Shown here: piece after piece, positions 47,913 to 58,604 of the stretch
Numbering within the stretch: the first letter of the stretch is position 1
Layout of the letters: each line of letters starts with the position of its first letter
Source of the DNA: Paramarasmius palmivorus
Taxonomy: Eukaryota; Basidiomycota; Agaricomycetes; Agaricales; Marasmiaceae
Reading direction: 5' to 3'
Length of the DNA stretch: 64,000 nucleotides
NCBI GenBank assembly: GCA_037176845.1
Contig: JAYKXP010000003.1
Coordinates: 1 to 64,000, forward strand
The notes under the pieces: model-generated
Database searches by the model: none
Told to the model about the DNA's origin: nothing
Seen by the model: the letters and a program-made list of their open reading frames with translations, nothing else
Position numbers and translations under genes: made by a program

Positions 47913-50900
47913 ATGGATAACCCCAGTCTTCCGGGTAAGTTTGACTCGACAGACGTTGAAGATGCGGAAGACCGTGTAAATCATGATCAGATGAAGCCGG
48001 TCAGGCGTCCTCAACGACACTGCAGCTGCATTCACGATGCTCTACCTCACACCTACGGTTCCAGGCGTTCAAGGAATTTAGTAGTGTGTATTGACGGAAC
48101 TGCAAACCAGTTCAGTGACAAGGTATGTTCTTTCTGTGTACTTATATAGTGTTCATGGTCATTGACGAAATGCCTGCGCAGAATACCAACGTAGTTGAGC
48201 TCTACAGCCGGCTCGAGAAAGACGAGGCATTACAGGTCACGTTCTACAACAGTGGTATAGGAACGTACGCAAGGTCATCTTGGAAGTCATTGGCGTATTA
48301 TCGGCAAGTCATAGGGCACAAAATTGACCTAGCTATAGCGTGGTATGTTGCGCAATACCCTGAGGGTCCTTCTTATGCCTGAGTCTGGAAATATCAACAT
48401 TTAGGCGATTTGAAAACATTTTGCTCAGTGCATATCGATGGATATCTGAGCAGTATGAAACTGGCGATCGGATTTTTTTGTTTGGTATGTCAGAATTCAT
48501 TGGTCGGAGACTTGTTAGCGTTGAGTATGCACTGTATATACAGGTTTTTCTCGTGGAGCATATCAAGTTCGTGTTCTCTCGGCGATGATTGAAAAGGTGC
48601 GTCCGTAATAGGATTGAGACGACCGACAGGAATAAACAGCAGAACATAGGTCGGGTTGATCCACCGAGGTAACGAGGCCCAAATACCATTGTACGTGTCG
48701 ATGATCTTGTGTTTCGGAGGACCCAGCTTCATTCACTGTTTAGTGCGTACGATCTGTACCAGAAGACTACGGATAGCAACAATCCCCCACCGGTGACAGA
48801 GGAAAAGATGAAGAAAAGGCACAAGGAGATGGGCACCACGAAAGCCGAGGGGCCCGTGAAGAGTTCCGAACAATCCGTTAGCTCAGGCTCTGTCCACCCG
48901 GGGACTGAAGCCACAGGGGAGGAATCATTCAAGTCACAGCATCAATCTAAACATCATTCTGGCGGGGGCGATGCCGACGCTGCGAGTTTTAAGCGAACAT
49001 TTTGTCGAGATCATGTGAAAGTCCACTTCGTTGGGGTTTGGTCTGTTTGCAACTTCCTTTCTACATGCGCGTAGTGCTCACTCTAATCATCTACTTTAGG
49101 GACACCGTTTCCTCAGTCGGTTTTGCCAGAAACAAAGACCTTCCTCTCACAACAGAAGGGATGAAGCATGTTTGTTTATTTCGCCACGCTCTCGCTCTGG
49201 ACGAGCGGCGTGTCAAGTTCCTCCCGGAATTTGTCAATGGTGGTGCTGGTCCTAATTCTGAAGAGCGGGATACGGGACCTTCCGATCGTATGCCACACAC
49301 AAAGGAGGTCTGGTTTACCGGGACACATTCAGATATGTGAGTCTTAAGGTACTTATCTTATCGGTTTATGTTGTTGACAGGTTAACTTCAGTGGAGGGGG
49401 GAGCATCGAGAACAAATCCCTCAATCAGAATAGCCCTGCTTTTAGGTGGATGACTGCTGAAGCATCCAAGGCCGGCCTTTTGTTGACGCCGTTTGCTCTG
49501 AACTGGGACGATTATAGGAGAGGGAAAGATGTGAATGAGTCGCTCACCTGGATTTGGCGTCTGCTTGAAATTCTTCCCATTAAACGCCTCACATATCAAG
49601 ATAAACATCAGACAACACGCGTGTAAGTTATATATACCATTCAGACATAATCGTTACTGACTTACTCAGACCACACCTAGGCCATCGACGCAAGATCCTT
49701 CCCGGTCAACTAGTTCACCGATCTGTATATGGATCGGATCGTCTACACATGGAGTACAAGAACGAATTGGGGGATTGGAATGGAAGAGATCCAAACCAAG
49801 TCGAGCCAGACAAATTTGATCAAGTCACGCGTCATATTGAAGATGCAATCGACCTCCTCGGCAACATGGACTCCAGTCGCGATCGCACTGATCATTTTGC
49901 ACACTTAAAACGAACATCTGATATGTTTGGAAGTGGTAAGTTTCCCCGTGCCTTGTGAAAACAGATCACTGATGCCACGGCAGTCGAGGCCATGCAGGCA
50001 TTTGTAAACTTGTCGCAGACATTATTCCACCCAGTGGACCTAAATAACCAGTCCGTCCGTAGACGTATCCTTGCAACAATCCAGGTGCTCCAAGAGCTGG
50101 CGTCTGGGCTTTTTCACAGGCAGCATCTAACCAGACAACCACCGGTTATCCGTGAGCTCCTATGTAACAAGGTCTTTCACCAGACTTCAGCTTTCAAAGA
50201 GGAGTCCATCGAATCTCTTGTCAAGGGTTTCCTAAACGCATTTGGGACAGGTATGCTATGACTTGAATAATAAAGAGACCGTGACATCTGATAGCTGCAC
50301 ATCTCTCTGATAGCTGAAATATTTTCAATAAGACGAGGTGGACCAATTACTGCGTTTGCTTTCTCTCCTGATAGCACTCGCATTGCATGTGGCACATCAT
50401 CTGGAGATATCTTCCTCCGTGAAGTCCGCACCGGTGCTGGGGTAGAACCGACGTGGAACATGATGGATGAAACGAGCAATGATCCTATTTCCTGTCTTGC
50501 ATTCTCCCCAGATGGAAAAAGCATCGCTTCCGGTAGCAGCGATGCAAAAATACGGATATGGGACTCGGAGACAGGAAAACGTATAAACGACTGGTATAAC
50601 CCAGCAGGGGCAAACATTCTCTCTGTGTCCTTTGCCTGGGATGGACAACTGGTTGCTACTTCGGACTCCGACGTATATGTCTTCGAACCGGCATTTTCAC
50701 ACCACCATGTTTATGATGAGAAGTTCCCCGAGGAACCTAGCGATACACTCCAGAGTCACGAACACGATGTTCTTTTGGCCGCATTCTCTCCAAAGATCGA
50801 AACCGCCATCAGGCCCAATGGAAAAAATTCATTGTCAGGTATCTTGGTACCCTCCAGAGGACCAATCGATGCTGCTTTGGGCAATCTCTATACGGCGAAT

Positions 50901-51923
50901 GCCCATGGCGACAAATCTGAACGAGGTCTTCCTCACGCCAAATCAATGAGTCAAAGTAGCACTATTGGCGTCAATGTCAAACAAAGTTCGCTCGCTGCAG
51001 CATCACTCAACGATGCCACTTCATATGCTAGTATAACTGGCCCAACACGCAATGAACCACCTTCCACAGCATTACCGAACAGCAATGTTAGTATTTCGGA
51101 GCCAACATACCAAGAGCCATCTACTGGCAGAGCACTAAACGGTGGTGGTGCTACTTCATATGCTAGTATACCTCAGCCTGGACCAAGCTCTGACGAGCCG
51201 CGTGATGCAGGATTACCCAACGATAACGTTTCTTTGACATCCAATGAAACACCCACCATGAAACAGCAAGGATGGATGGAATGGCTCGGAGTCATCACCA
51301 GCAAGTTGTCTGTCGTGCCATCTTCCCCGCCTACGTGTACACCAGAGTCTTCAGTGCCATCACCCTCTACACTTTCACGTCCGACACAGTACATCGTGTC
51401 TGGCTCTCGTGATAAGACATTCTGCGTGTGGCAACCAGAGGTGATTGGGGGAAGCTGGAAGTCGCCTCCACAGAATGACGAAATACGGGCAGTCGCATTC
51501 TCGCCTAATGGTTCCAAGTTCTTTATTGGCTCCCGGGATGGGTCAGTCAGTCGATGGGACAATAAAAGTCAAGTGAAAGAGTACTTGTGGCTAGCCTCTG
51601 CAAGTAAAGGTGATCCCTCGTTATTTCCTGGTGGAATGCGGATTCCCGTGAATTCTCTTGCCATTGCTCCTCGTCGCACATACATAGCCTGTGGTTTGGA
51701 AGACGGAAGAGTGACACTTTGGGACATATCAACAAAGGGAACGGCCAAATTCAGACTTCAAGTGGAACACTCATCGAGTGTTATGTCTGTCAGTTTCTCA
51801 CCAGATGAAAAGCGGTTTGCTGCTTGCACCAGGGAGGGTATCGTGTTTGTTTGGGACATTGATGGTCCTGATGGACAATGTATTCTTGAGCAGTTGACCC
51901 AGAACGATCTTTGGCATCCTTAG
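47913..51923 (+). CDS. DUF2235 (Tle1-like hydrolase)-WD40 protein, copy C
   Basis: Complete gene with eleven exons whose phases all close: 47913-48122, 48182-48342, 48405-48484, 48544-48596, 48650-48690, 48744-49040, 49100-49336, 49392-49622, 49670-49935, 49984-50250 and 50314-51923, giving 1,150 aa. The hydrolase part shows VVCIDGTANQFSDK (about 56-70), GIGTYA, the nucleophile GFSRGA with Ser near 153, DTVSSVGF with Asp near 282, and THSDIGGGS with His near 357. A disordered insert of about 75 residues lies between the nucleophile and Asp segments. Residues ~440-614 form a helical linker (HIEDAIDLLGNM, RRILATIQVLQELASG). Residues 615-1150 form a WD40 propeller (CLAFSPDGKSIASGSSD, VAFSPNGSKFFIGSRDGSVS, VSFSPDEKRFAACTREG), interrupted by a long Ser/Pro/Asn insertion with an internal repeat. 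The protein ends CILEQLTQNDLWHP. No signal peptide is seen, so it is probably cytosolic. Lipid hydrolysis is inferred from family membership only. Confidence 0.88.
51010..51240 (+). repeat. Imperfect tandem repeat inside copy C propeller insertion
   Basis: Two imperfect units begin with ACTTCATATGCTAGTATA (about 51019 and 51151) and encode ATSYASI...EPPSTALPNSNVS and ATSYASI...DEPRDAGLPNDNVS. The spacing is about 132 bp, a multiple of three, so the frame is kept. The repeat lies in the disordered loop of the WD40 region. Confidence 0.65.
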
Positions 51924-52190
51924 ACTTCAGCGCTCTAATGACTGAGATCAGGAAGTACGTACTTAAATGGAAAACACAAACGATTTATGACGAGGATTCA
52001 CGGGATTCACCGTTGTAACGTGATGCCCTTGAAGTCGAGTCTTAACAAACACTTTCTACATGCATAACGTGTACGGACATGGGATCCTGGTTACCAAGGA
52101 TAGTGGTTCAAGTACCTTTTACCGATAAGACAAGAACGATCTTTTGGTACTGAATTATAATACAAGCTTGCTGAATCGTTTTAGGTCGAG

Positions 52191-54082
52191 AGCGGTATGG
52201 CTTTAATCCATCGAGTAATTAGGTCCTAGATTAAAATATGAACACGACAAAAGCATTGAAAAGGAATGGAACATACGTTTGACGCCTCAGGCTGATCATA
52301 CGGTACCATATGTCTATTCCAGTCACGAAATGTAAGATTTTGGAAGGCGCAGAACCTAGATGACATACCCAGCGTCGTAAACCCTCACAAAGGTGACATT
52401 TCCAGCCGAACCGGCGCTGCGGACCTGGCCTACAAGGCGACCCGTAACTGAGTCGTGCCATGGAAGTAACTTGGCTTGAGCAAATTCGTCGTGGAATTTA
52501 GTGTTTAGTGCTTCCACGTAACGGTGCTGGCCCTGCGCGACTCGACACGTGAACACCAGAACAAATACCTTTAGGAAAGGACATACGATAAAATTAGTGC
52601 AAATAGCGTCTGATTGTGTGGATCAGCTGGAGTCGGTTCACCTATAAAATGTACGTACCAGTGTCCCCAACATACACGAGCAGTCGAACACCATCGTTCA
52701 CGAGGTCCGTCAAAAGGGAAGCATGGTCGAACGCCATCTCCCCGATTGCCATAAAGTCGTGATACACCCGCATGTTAATTGCAGTATAATTCCGTTCTGG
52801 GGGTACACCCAACGCGGCTTTGTTCGTGGGGGTATTCATCCATCGTTCGACCCAATCAGCTTCTTCATAACAAATAGTACTCCTATCATTGTATTGGCAG
52901 GTCTTTCGAATGTCGTAGGGGTTAAGGCCGAGATCTAAGGTGAGGAAAAGCTGAGCTCGAACTACAACCCGTTCAGGAAGGGTAAAAGACGTACTCGACA
53001 CAGGTTCCATCAGCTGAATATTACAATACAAAACAGCAGGTTCGCAAGTATACCTCGATGGATTGTTTTGACACGTCTCCACGAGACGAAGACAGATGTC
53101 CGTCGGAACACGTAAAGATTCACAAACAAACCCATTCGGATCTGCGACTGGATAAGGTGCCCCACCGCAAGCGTAGTCAACGATGGATGCGTATTGGATC
53201 TTTGGATGTGTGAATGCGTTAGCTAGGATCACCGAAGCTAGGTTGATGTGCTTCAGTCTATTATCAACTTGCTCCTTGTTATGTTGATAGATAACATTTG
53301 CAATATTCGGAACGTATATCCCACCATAACTCTCTCCAGCAACATGAAATGGCTGAGTAGAGTACTCGGGGAAGCGCTCGAAGAATAACTGGAAGAAGGC
53401 GTAAATGTCTTGAGCGGCAACAGTGCTCGTGTTGACACTGGGCCCACGATCGTCGTATGAGAAGCCTACTTCCACGGGTTGATCGATGAAGATAATGTTG
53501 GCGTCTGTGTTCCAGCTGTGAGGATTGAACGTTGTGTTCTTTCCTTCGTCGATAATCTGGCATGGACCCAACTCCATAAGCAAGCCTAACACGGAGCTGC
53601 CCCCAGGTCCACCATTTAACCATAAGATGAGAGGCGCATCTTCCGGGGCATTTCGTGATTCGAAGAACCTATGAGCAGCTTAGGTATGATTGCGAGGATT
53701 TCGAAGGCGGCGGGTACCGTACCAGAAGAAGAGATGTTTGTTTTCAGAGATATCGAGGAAGCCAGAGTATTGCTTAACACTAGAATCGCAGAGATCTGGC
53801 TGGGTGATTCGTAGCTGATGCTCGTTGAACGACGGATGAGTCACTAGCTCGTCTATAATCGCGTGTCAAATGTCTGAAACACAATTCGTTACATACAGTG
53901 CGAGACGTACACTGTAAACCATTCTGGTAAACATGCTGCTTTTCGTTGCCTGGAATCCACCCGGCAGCAATCTCCAATCCGTGTCCAAGATTCCCCAACA
54001 CCGATTGCTGAATCGTAGGAGAGGAAAAGACGGCCAAAGGCAGAGTGAACGCGAGTAGAGCCGTCCATGCATGCTTCATCAT
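52191..54082 (-). CDS. Secreted serine carboxypeptidase 2 (family S10)
   Basis: Paralogue of the gene at 16335-18229 with the same exon plan, read on the minus strand from ATG 54082 to TAA at 52191. It has a signal peptide (MMKHAWTALLAFTLPLAVFS), LILWLNGGPGGSS, catalytic Ser in AGESYGGIYVPN and Asp in LLVYVGDTD. A 23 nt exon with ICTNFI follows (around 52595-52620), and the catalytic His is in GHMVPYDQPEA. The C-terminus is LITRWIKAIPLST. In this copy the intron after MEPVSS is open in frame by chance. Overall similarity to copy 1 is high and all triad residues are kept, so both enzymes are probably active. It is convergent with DUF2235-WD40 copy C, 267 bp apart, as copy 1 is with copy A. Confidence 0.9.
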
Positions 54083-54622
54083 GGCTGCAGTACGGGGGTT
54101 CCTGAGTTTTCGACGCGTCCTATATAATATCAAGGTTCCGTGAGATTTTATCTTCCTGGAGAGAGGAATGAGATACCGTTACCTGTCAGATGATTGGGGC
54201 TCTAGCCATGTTTGAATTCGCGCTCATTGCTGCGCTATGATGAGCCAGGGTCAAGAGGAAAATCCATATGGTCAGATTGAAGTGATATAGCCGCAGGTCA
54301 GAGCCTGTCGACACAGTGCAGAGGCGTTTTGAAGGATTGTATTCTCGGACTTTGAGATGATGGTGAGGAACAAGAGAATGAAAACACTTGGAATTCGCAC
54401 GTGATTCTGTTCGCGTCGTCGTCGGGCCATTTTACTCGTCAGCACAGAACGACTTATCTTCTGTGCGAGTAAAGACGGCTTGCCAGGCTATCGGGCCATT
54501 TGGCTATAGGACTCATTCTCGCTAGCTGAGAATGTATATGCTGAACCTCATAGACAAGCGCTAGCCATATCTGACTATCTGTGCATGCCCAGGCCTTCTG
54601 ATATGCTTTGTGGGTCAAATTG
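54083..54622. promoter_or_regulatory. Upstream region of serine carboxypeptidase 2
   Basis: 540 bp between the MSS1 relic and carboxypeptidase 2 (minus strand). The part nearest the start codon (54100-54360) is homologous to 16080-16290. The distal part is less similar and contains extra sequence, so the duplicated spacer has grown or diverged. No gene is seen. Confidence 0.6.
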
Positions 54623-54759
54623 TGGGGACTTCTCAGTACAAAACTCAAAGTTCCCGAAAACAGTATCAAGTACATCCACATCGATTATTCCCGTAATCTT
54701 TCCAACTGCGGGGGCTGCGTAGCGCAGTTCTTCGGTACCCAACACAACGCCTTCGCCGC
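54623..54759 (-). pseudogene. Relic of the last exon of MSS1
   Basis: Read on the minus strand, this stretch begins after an intact ATCTAG acceptor and matches the last exon of MSS1 (15717-15847). The shared core GAAGAACTGCGCTACGCAGC encodes EELRYAA, followed by a match to VGKITG. The C-terminal FCIGK of Mss1 is altered to a frame-disturbed FCTEK. No upstream MSS1 exons are present nearby, so it cannot be expressed as Mss1. It is a boundary relic of the segmental duplication. Confidence 0.85.
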
Positions 54760-54900
54760 CTAGATGAGAAGGCCAGGGGCAAAGACCCAGATTAGTACAT
54801 ACATACGTCGCAATTACAGCAGGGCCTTTCGGGAGGTGAGCTATGCGTTCGCCAGCACTCCTTTGAAGGTTATTTATTATACGAGTCGAAAAGTAACAGT

Positions 54901-56758
54901 TTACGGCGAGAATGGTACTGCTCTAATCCATCGAGTGATTAAATCCTGCATCCGAGAATGGAGATTCAGTAACGCGAAGAGCAGGGCAAAGTAAGGAAAC
55001 GTACATGTAGCGCCTCAGGCTGATCATATGGGGCCAGGTGTCTATTAAACCATCAACATTTAGATATCAATGACATACCAGAAAGAATGGAAACACTAAC
55101 CCTGCATCATATATCCTCACATAGGTAACATTCCCCGCTGCCCCAGCACTTCGAACTTCACCAGCCAGACGACCAGTGGCAGGAACACGCCATGGAAGTA
55201 ATTTGGCTTCGGAAAACTCGTCGTGGAACTTGGTGTCAAGCGCTTCCACGTATCGTTCCTGACCCTATGAAACAATGAGGACTGGTGTCATGCTGGTAGA
55301 GGAAAGGTATCTTACAATGAAGTTGGTACAGATGGTATCTAACAAGAAACCCAATCAGCTACTTGAGGTCACGACAACGCAGGAATTACTCACCAGTATC
55401 TCCAACATACACGAGCAGCCGAATACCATCATTGACAAGCTCAGGCAGTAGCAGAGCATGATTGAATGCCATCTCTCCAGTTGCCGTAAAATCGTGATTT
55501 AACCTCAGACTGACTTGGGTCCAATTCCGTGCAGGGTCTACACCTAACGCGATTTTGTTACTGGGAGTATTCAAGTACTCTTTGATCCATGACTCCTCTT
55601 CGTAGCAGGGAATGGTCCCACTCTCGGGTGAGCATCGCATGCGAATGTCGTATGGGTTGATACCTATGACTGTAAAGCGGGTTCAGTAGACGGTACAAGG
55701 AAGGCTTGAAAAGAACGTACATGCGAGGGGCTCCATAAGCCGCGCGTTGCAATATATAACCGCAGGCTCACACGTATACCTCGACGGCGCTTTCTGACAC
55801 TCCTCAACGAGGTGAACGCAGATATCCGTTGGAACGCGCATCGATTCACAAAGGAACCCATCTGGGTCAGGTACGGGATAAGGTGACCCTCCACAAACGT
55901 ATTCCACGATGGATGCATACTGAATTCCTGGATTCGTGAACGCATTGGCCAGAATTACCGAAGCGAGGTTGATATGCTTCAGCCCATCTTTGACCTCCTT
56001 ATTATGCTGATAAATCGCATTGACGATATTGGGGACATACACCCCAGCGTAACTCTCTCCAGCAACATGGAACGGCTGAGTTGAGTATTCCGGAAAACGA
56101 TCAAAGAAGAGCTGGAAGAACGCGTAAATGTCTTGGGCACCGACAGCGCTTGAGTTGACGGTAGGTCCATTGTCGTCGTATGAAAAGCCGACTTCGACGG
56201 GTTGGTCTATGAAGATGATGTTGGCGTCTGTGTTCCAGCTGTGATGGTTAAAAGTCGTGTTTTTGCCTCCGTCTGATACCCAGCATGGCCCCAATTCCAT
56301 TAAAAGACCCAAGGCAGAGCTACCACCTGGACCGCCGTTCAACCAGAGGATGAGAGGTGCTTCTTCGGGTGCCTTGCGTGATTCGAAGAACCTGATAATG
56401 ATTTGAGGATGGGATGTTGGAAAATGACGCGTGTTTGGGACCTCACCAGAAGAAAAGATGTTTGGTCTCGGAAATGTCGAGATAGCCGGAGTATTGTTTG
56501 ACAGTAGGATCGCAAAGGTTCGGACGCGCGATTCGTAGCTGATGTTCATCGAATGACGAGTGAGTCACAAGCTCGTCTGAGAATGCAGGTTAAAGTCTGT
56601 GGGAGGTGGAATGGCAACGACGTACATTCCAAACCGTTGTTAGGTCCAACTTGGGCCGTGTCTACATTCCCGAAATTTTCTAGCACTGCTTGCTGTGTTG
56701 TAGGAGAGGAGAGTGCAACTAGAGGCAAGCTAAACGCCAATAGTGAGGCTTTCTTCAT
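54901..56758 (-). CDS. Secreted serine carboxypeptidase 3 (family S10)
   Basis: Third and most divergent paralogue. It starts at 56758 (MKKASLLAFSLPLVALSS signal peptide) and ends with the TAA at 54901-54903, with the same exon plan as the other two. Motifs: LILWLNGGPGGSS, catalytic Ser in AGESYAGVYVPN (the canonical family form, whereas copies 1 and 2 have GESYGG), Asp in LLVYVGDTD with the following small exon, and His in GHLAPYDQPEALH. The C-terminus is LITRWIRAVPFSP. It lacks the MSS1 neighbour on its own 5' side but lies directly upstream of the MSS1 relic, so it forms a tandem pair with copy 2. It is probably secreted or vacuolar and active. Confidence 0.9.
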
Positions 56759-57162
56759 GATGACTTTACAGCCGTAATAATGAATATCCCGTTCCCTTCA
56801 CGTCGACTATGGGCCCTATATATAATGGTCGTCCGCTTCGTGAGATTCTACCCTTATAGTGGAATAGTATGAGATTCTTACCAGGATTGGTATGTTTGTA
56901 TTCGTACAGGGTCAATAGAACGGATCCACATGGACGAGGTGACTGGAAAGATAAAGACGCAAGTCGGTACCGACACGGGCTTGTCCGCCCGTCTCTGCGA
57001 GCCATCTGCAAGCGCTGGTGGAAAAGCTCGTTCTTATCCGGAATCAAAATGGCATTTTCAATGCTTCAAGATTCCCTTTCGATTCTCAGACTCAAGATCC
57101 AAAGTTTTCTCAAGTGAAAGTACAATGGGAACTACGTTGTAGCCTTTTACGACGACAAAAAG
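56759..57162. other. Intergenic, promoter side of carboxypeptidase 3
   Basis: About 400 bp between carboxypeptidase 3 (minus) and the 3' end of the WDR89-like gene (minus). A CTATATATAATGG element at about 56816-56828 could be the TATA region of carboxypeptidase 3 (its reverse complement reads toward the gene). No gene is recognised. Confidence 0.5.
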
Positions 57163-58410
57163 TTACCTCCTCTGCTTTTTGCCGCCACGCTCTTCGTCAT
57201 CAACGTCCATATCATCCCCATGTTCTCTTTTCTTTGTTGAGGTTCCAATGTCGCCCATGACCGTGTCTTCCAGGTCGACATTTTGAGTAGGCCAGACAGT
57301 CAGCTTTGCATCTTCGCCGCCTGTCACAAGGTTGCCCGTCTATTAACAACATTGTCAGAGGACGCATGAACACGAGAAACGATCAAACCACCAACCTCTT
57401 GATCCCAGAGCACAGACCTGACAACTCCTTCATGTTGATACGACCATACGCTATGCAGCGTCCATTGGCCCTCCTCGGAAGGCGTAATCAACCCAACATC
57501 ACCTTCATTCGAACCCACGAACATCTTAAGCCCGCCACTCCCAGTCGAGCAACCAATCAAATAATCCGTAACCCACTCCTTGCCTCCCGTATGAACAGAC
57601 GGTGCTCTCACATCCATGTTTAGCGAAGGATTAGGATCCAACTCAGCGTTCCAGAGGCTAAACGTCTCCATATCACTCGCTGCCCATATACCCGAGTCGT
57701 AGAAGCCACATTGGGAGATACTGCATCCCCAATTTGCCATCTGTTCCACCGCCTCGTCTTCGTCATCTTCCAGAGGGTTTGACAGGCTTATTAGGCCGTC
57801 AGAGGAGGCTGATAGCACCTTGTTGGAGGAGGAAAAGTGTAACGCAGTGATATCGTCTGAGTGTGTCGAGCTGTGCGTTCGTAGAGGTATCGATGGGGAC
57901 GCGTTGCGTGTATCCCAGAACAATACAAGAGCGTCTTCACCCTGTAGAGCGGTTCCTCCTGCTACCAGAGAGGACGAGACGTCAAAACTGAGGATCGGAC
58001 GTGTGTTCGGCGATGTAACTGGTCAAAAAACTAAGAGTTGGTTTCAGTCTGTACGTAGAGAAGAGAGAAAAAGAAATGAACTTGCATTGGAGGGCACACT
58101 TTGACAATCTCTCATCCCATACTTTAATCAACCCGTCTTTTCCTGAGGACATGATACCTGTCCCTTCAACAAAACGTAGATATGTCGTCCCTTGCTGATG
58201 CCCTTCGAGATTTTTTACCACTCTTAAAGTTGATTTGTCGTAGATCTGAATCGCATTCGATGAAGGCGAAGAAGTTGAGACAACATAACGGTTTTGGCCT
58301 GGAAGGTTGGTGATACCAAGAACATACGTGTTCGATGGGAGAGTTGTCTGGCTGAGCGGCTGGGAGGATACCCTAAAGCTTGGTGCTGGTATGAGAATTG
58401 GGTCGGGCAT
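57163..58410 (-). CDS. WD40 protein, WDR89-like
   Basis: Three exons on the minus strand, 58410-58086, 58018-57396 and 57339-57163, giving 374 aa, close to WDR89 length. The start is MPDPILIPAPSF. Blades are visible: NAIQIYDKSTLRVVKNLEGH, GTGIMSSGKDGLIKVWDERL, FSSSNKVLSASSDGLISLSN, a MANWGCSISQCGFYDSGIW segment typical of WDR89, DYLIGCSTGSGG and LVTGGEDAKLTVWP. The C-terminal tail is rich in Asp, Met and basic residues (DDMDVDDEERGGKKQR), suggesting nuclear localisation. Intron 1 fits only with a GC donor (T|GCAAGT at 58085), because the GT alternatives break the frame. Function is not established; WD40 scaffolding is likely. Confidence 0.8.
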
Positions 58411-58604
58411 CGTGATAGTCAAAAGGAAAATTTTTTTGATTGCGCGCGCTTATTCGGGCGCTCACAGATCGAAGACGAAAAACCAAAAGCCCGACTACTA
58501 AGCTATGTCTATCTGTAGCAATATATAGAGCCCGTGTAATGTAATGAAATAACATATACAGTGAGAAGACACCTGTTTTCCTCCGGGTCGCCTGGTGACG
58601 AGGA

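Larger units (their letters stand above)
44620..54780. repeat. Right arm of the inverted segmental duplication
   Basis: Read on the minus strand this arm carries the last MSS1 exon as a relic, carboxypeptidase 2, DUF2235-WD40 copy C (opposite strand) and the F-box gene, the same series as 15700-25760. The MSS1 relic shows that the left arm, with the complete MSS1 gene, holds the parental order. The boundary near MSS1 falls in the intron before its last exon; the other boundary is near 44620. Confidence 0.85.

Noticed and set aside
48330..48690. 118-aa and other minus-strand frames inside DUF2235-WD40 copy C
   Set aside because: They overlap verified exons with closing phases and encode no known motif.
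52642..53592. Longer single exon in carboxypeptidase 2 reading through an intron
   Set aside because: The frame is open by chance, but the GT-AG intron after MEPVSS aligns with the same intron in copies 1 and 3, and removing it gives the conserved LGLNPYDIR.
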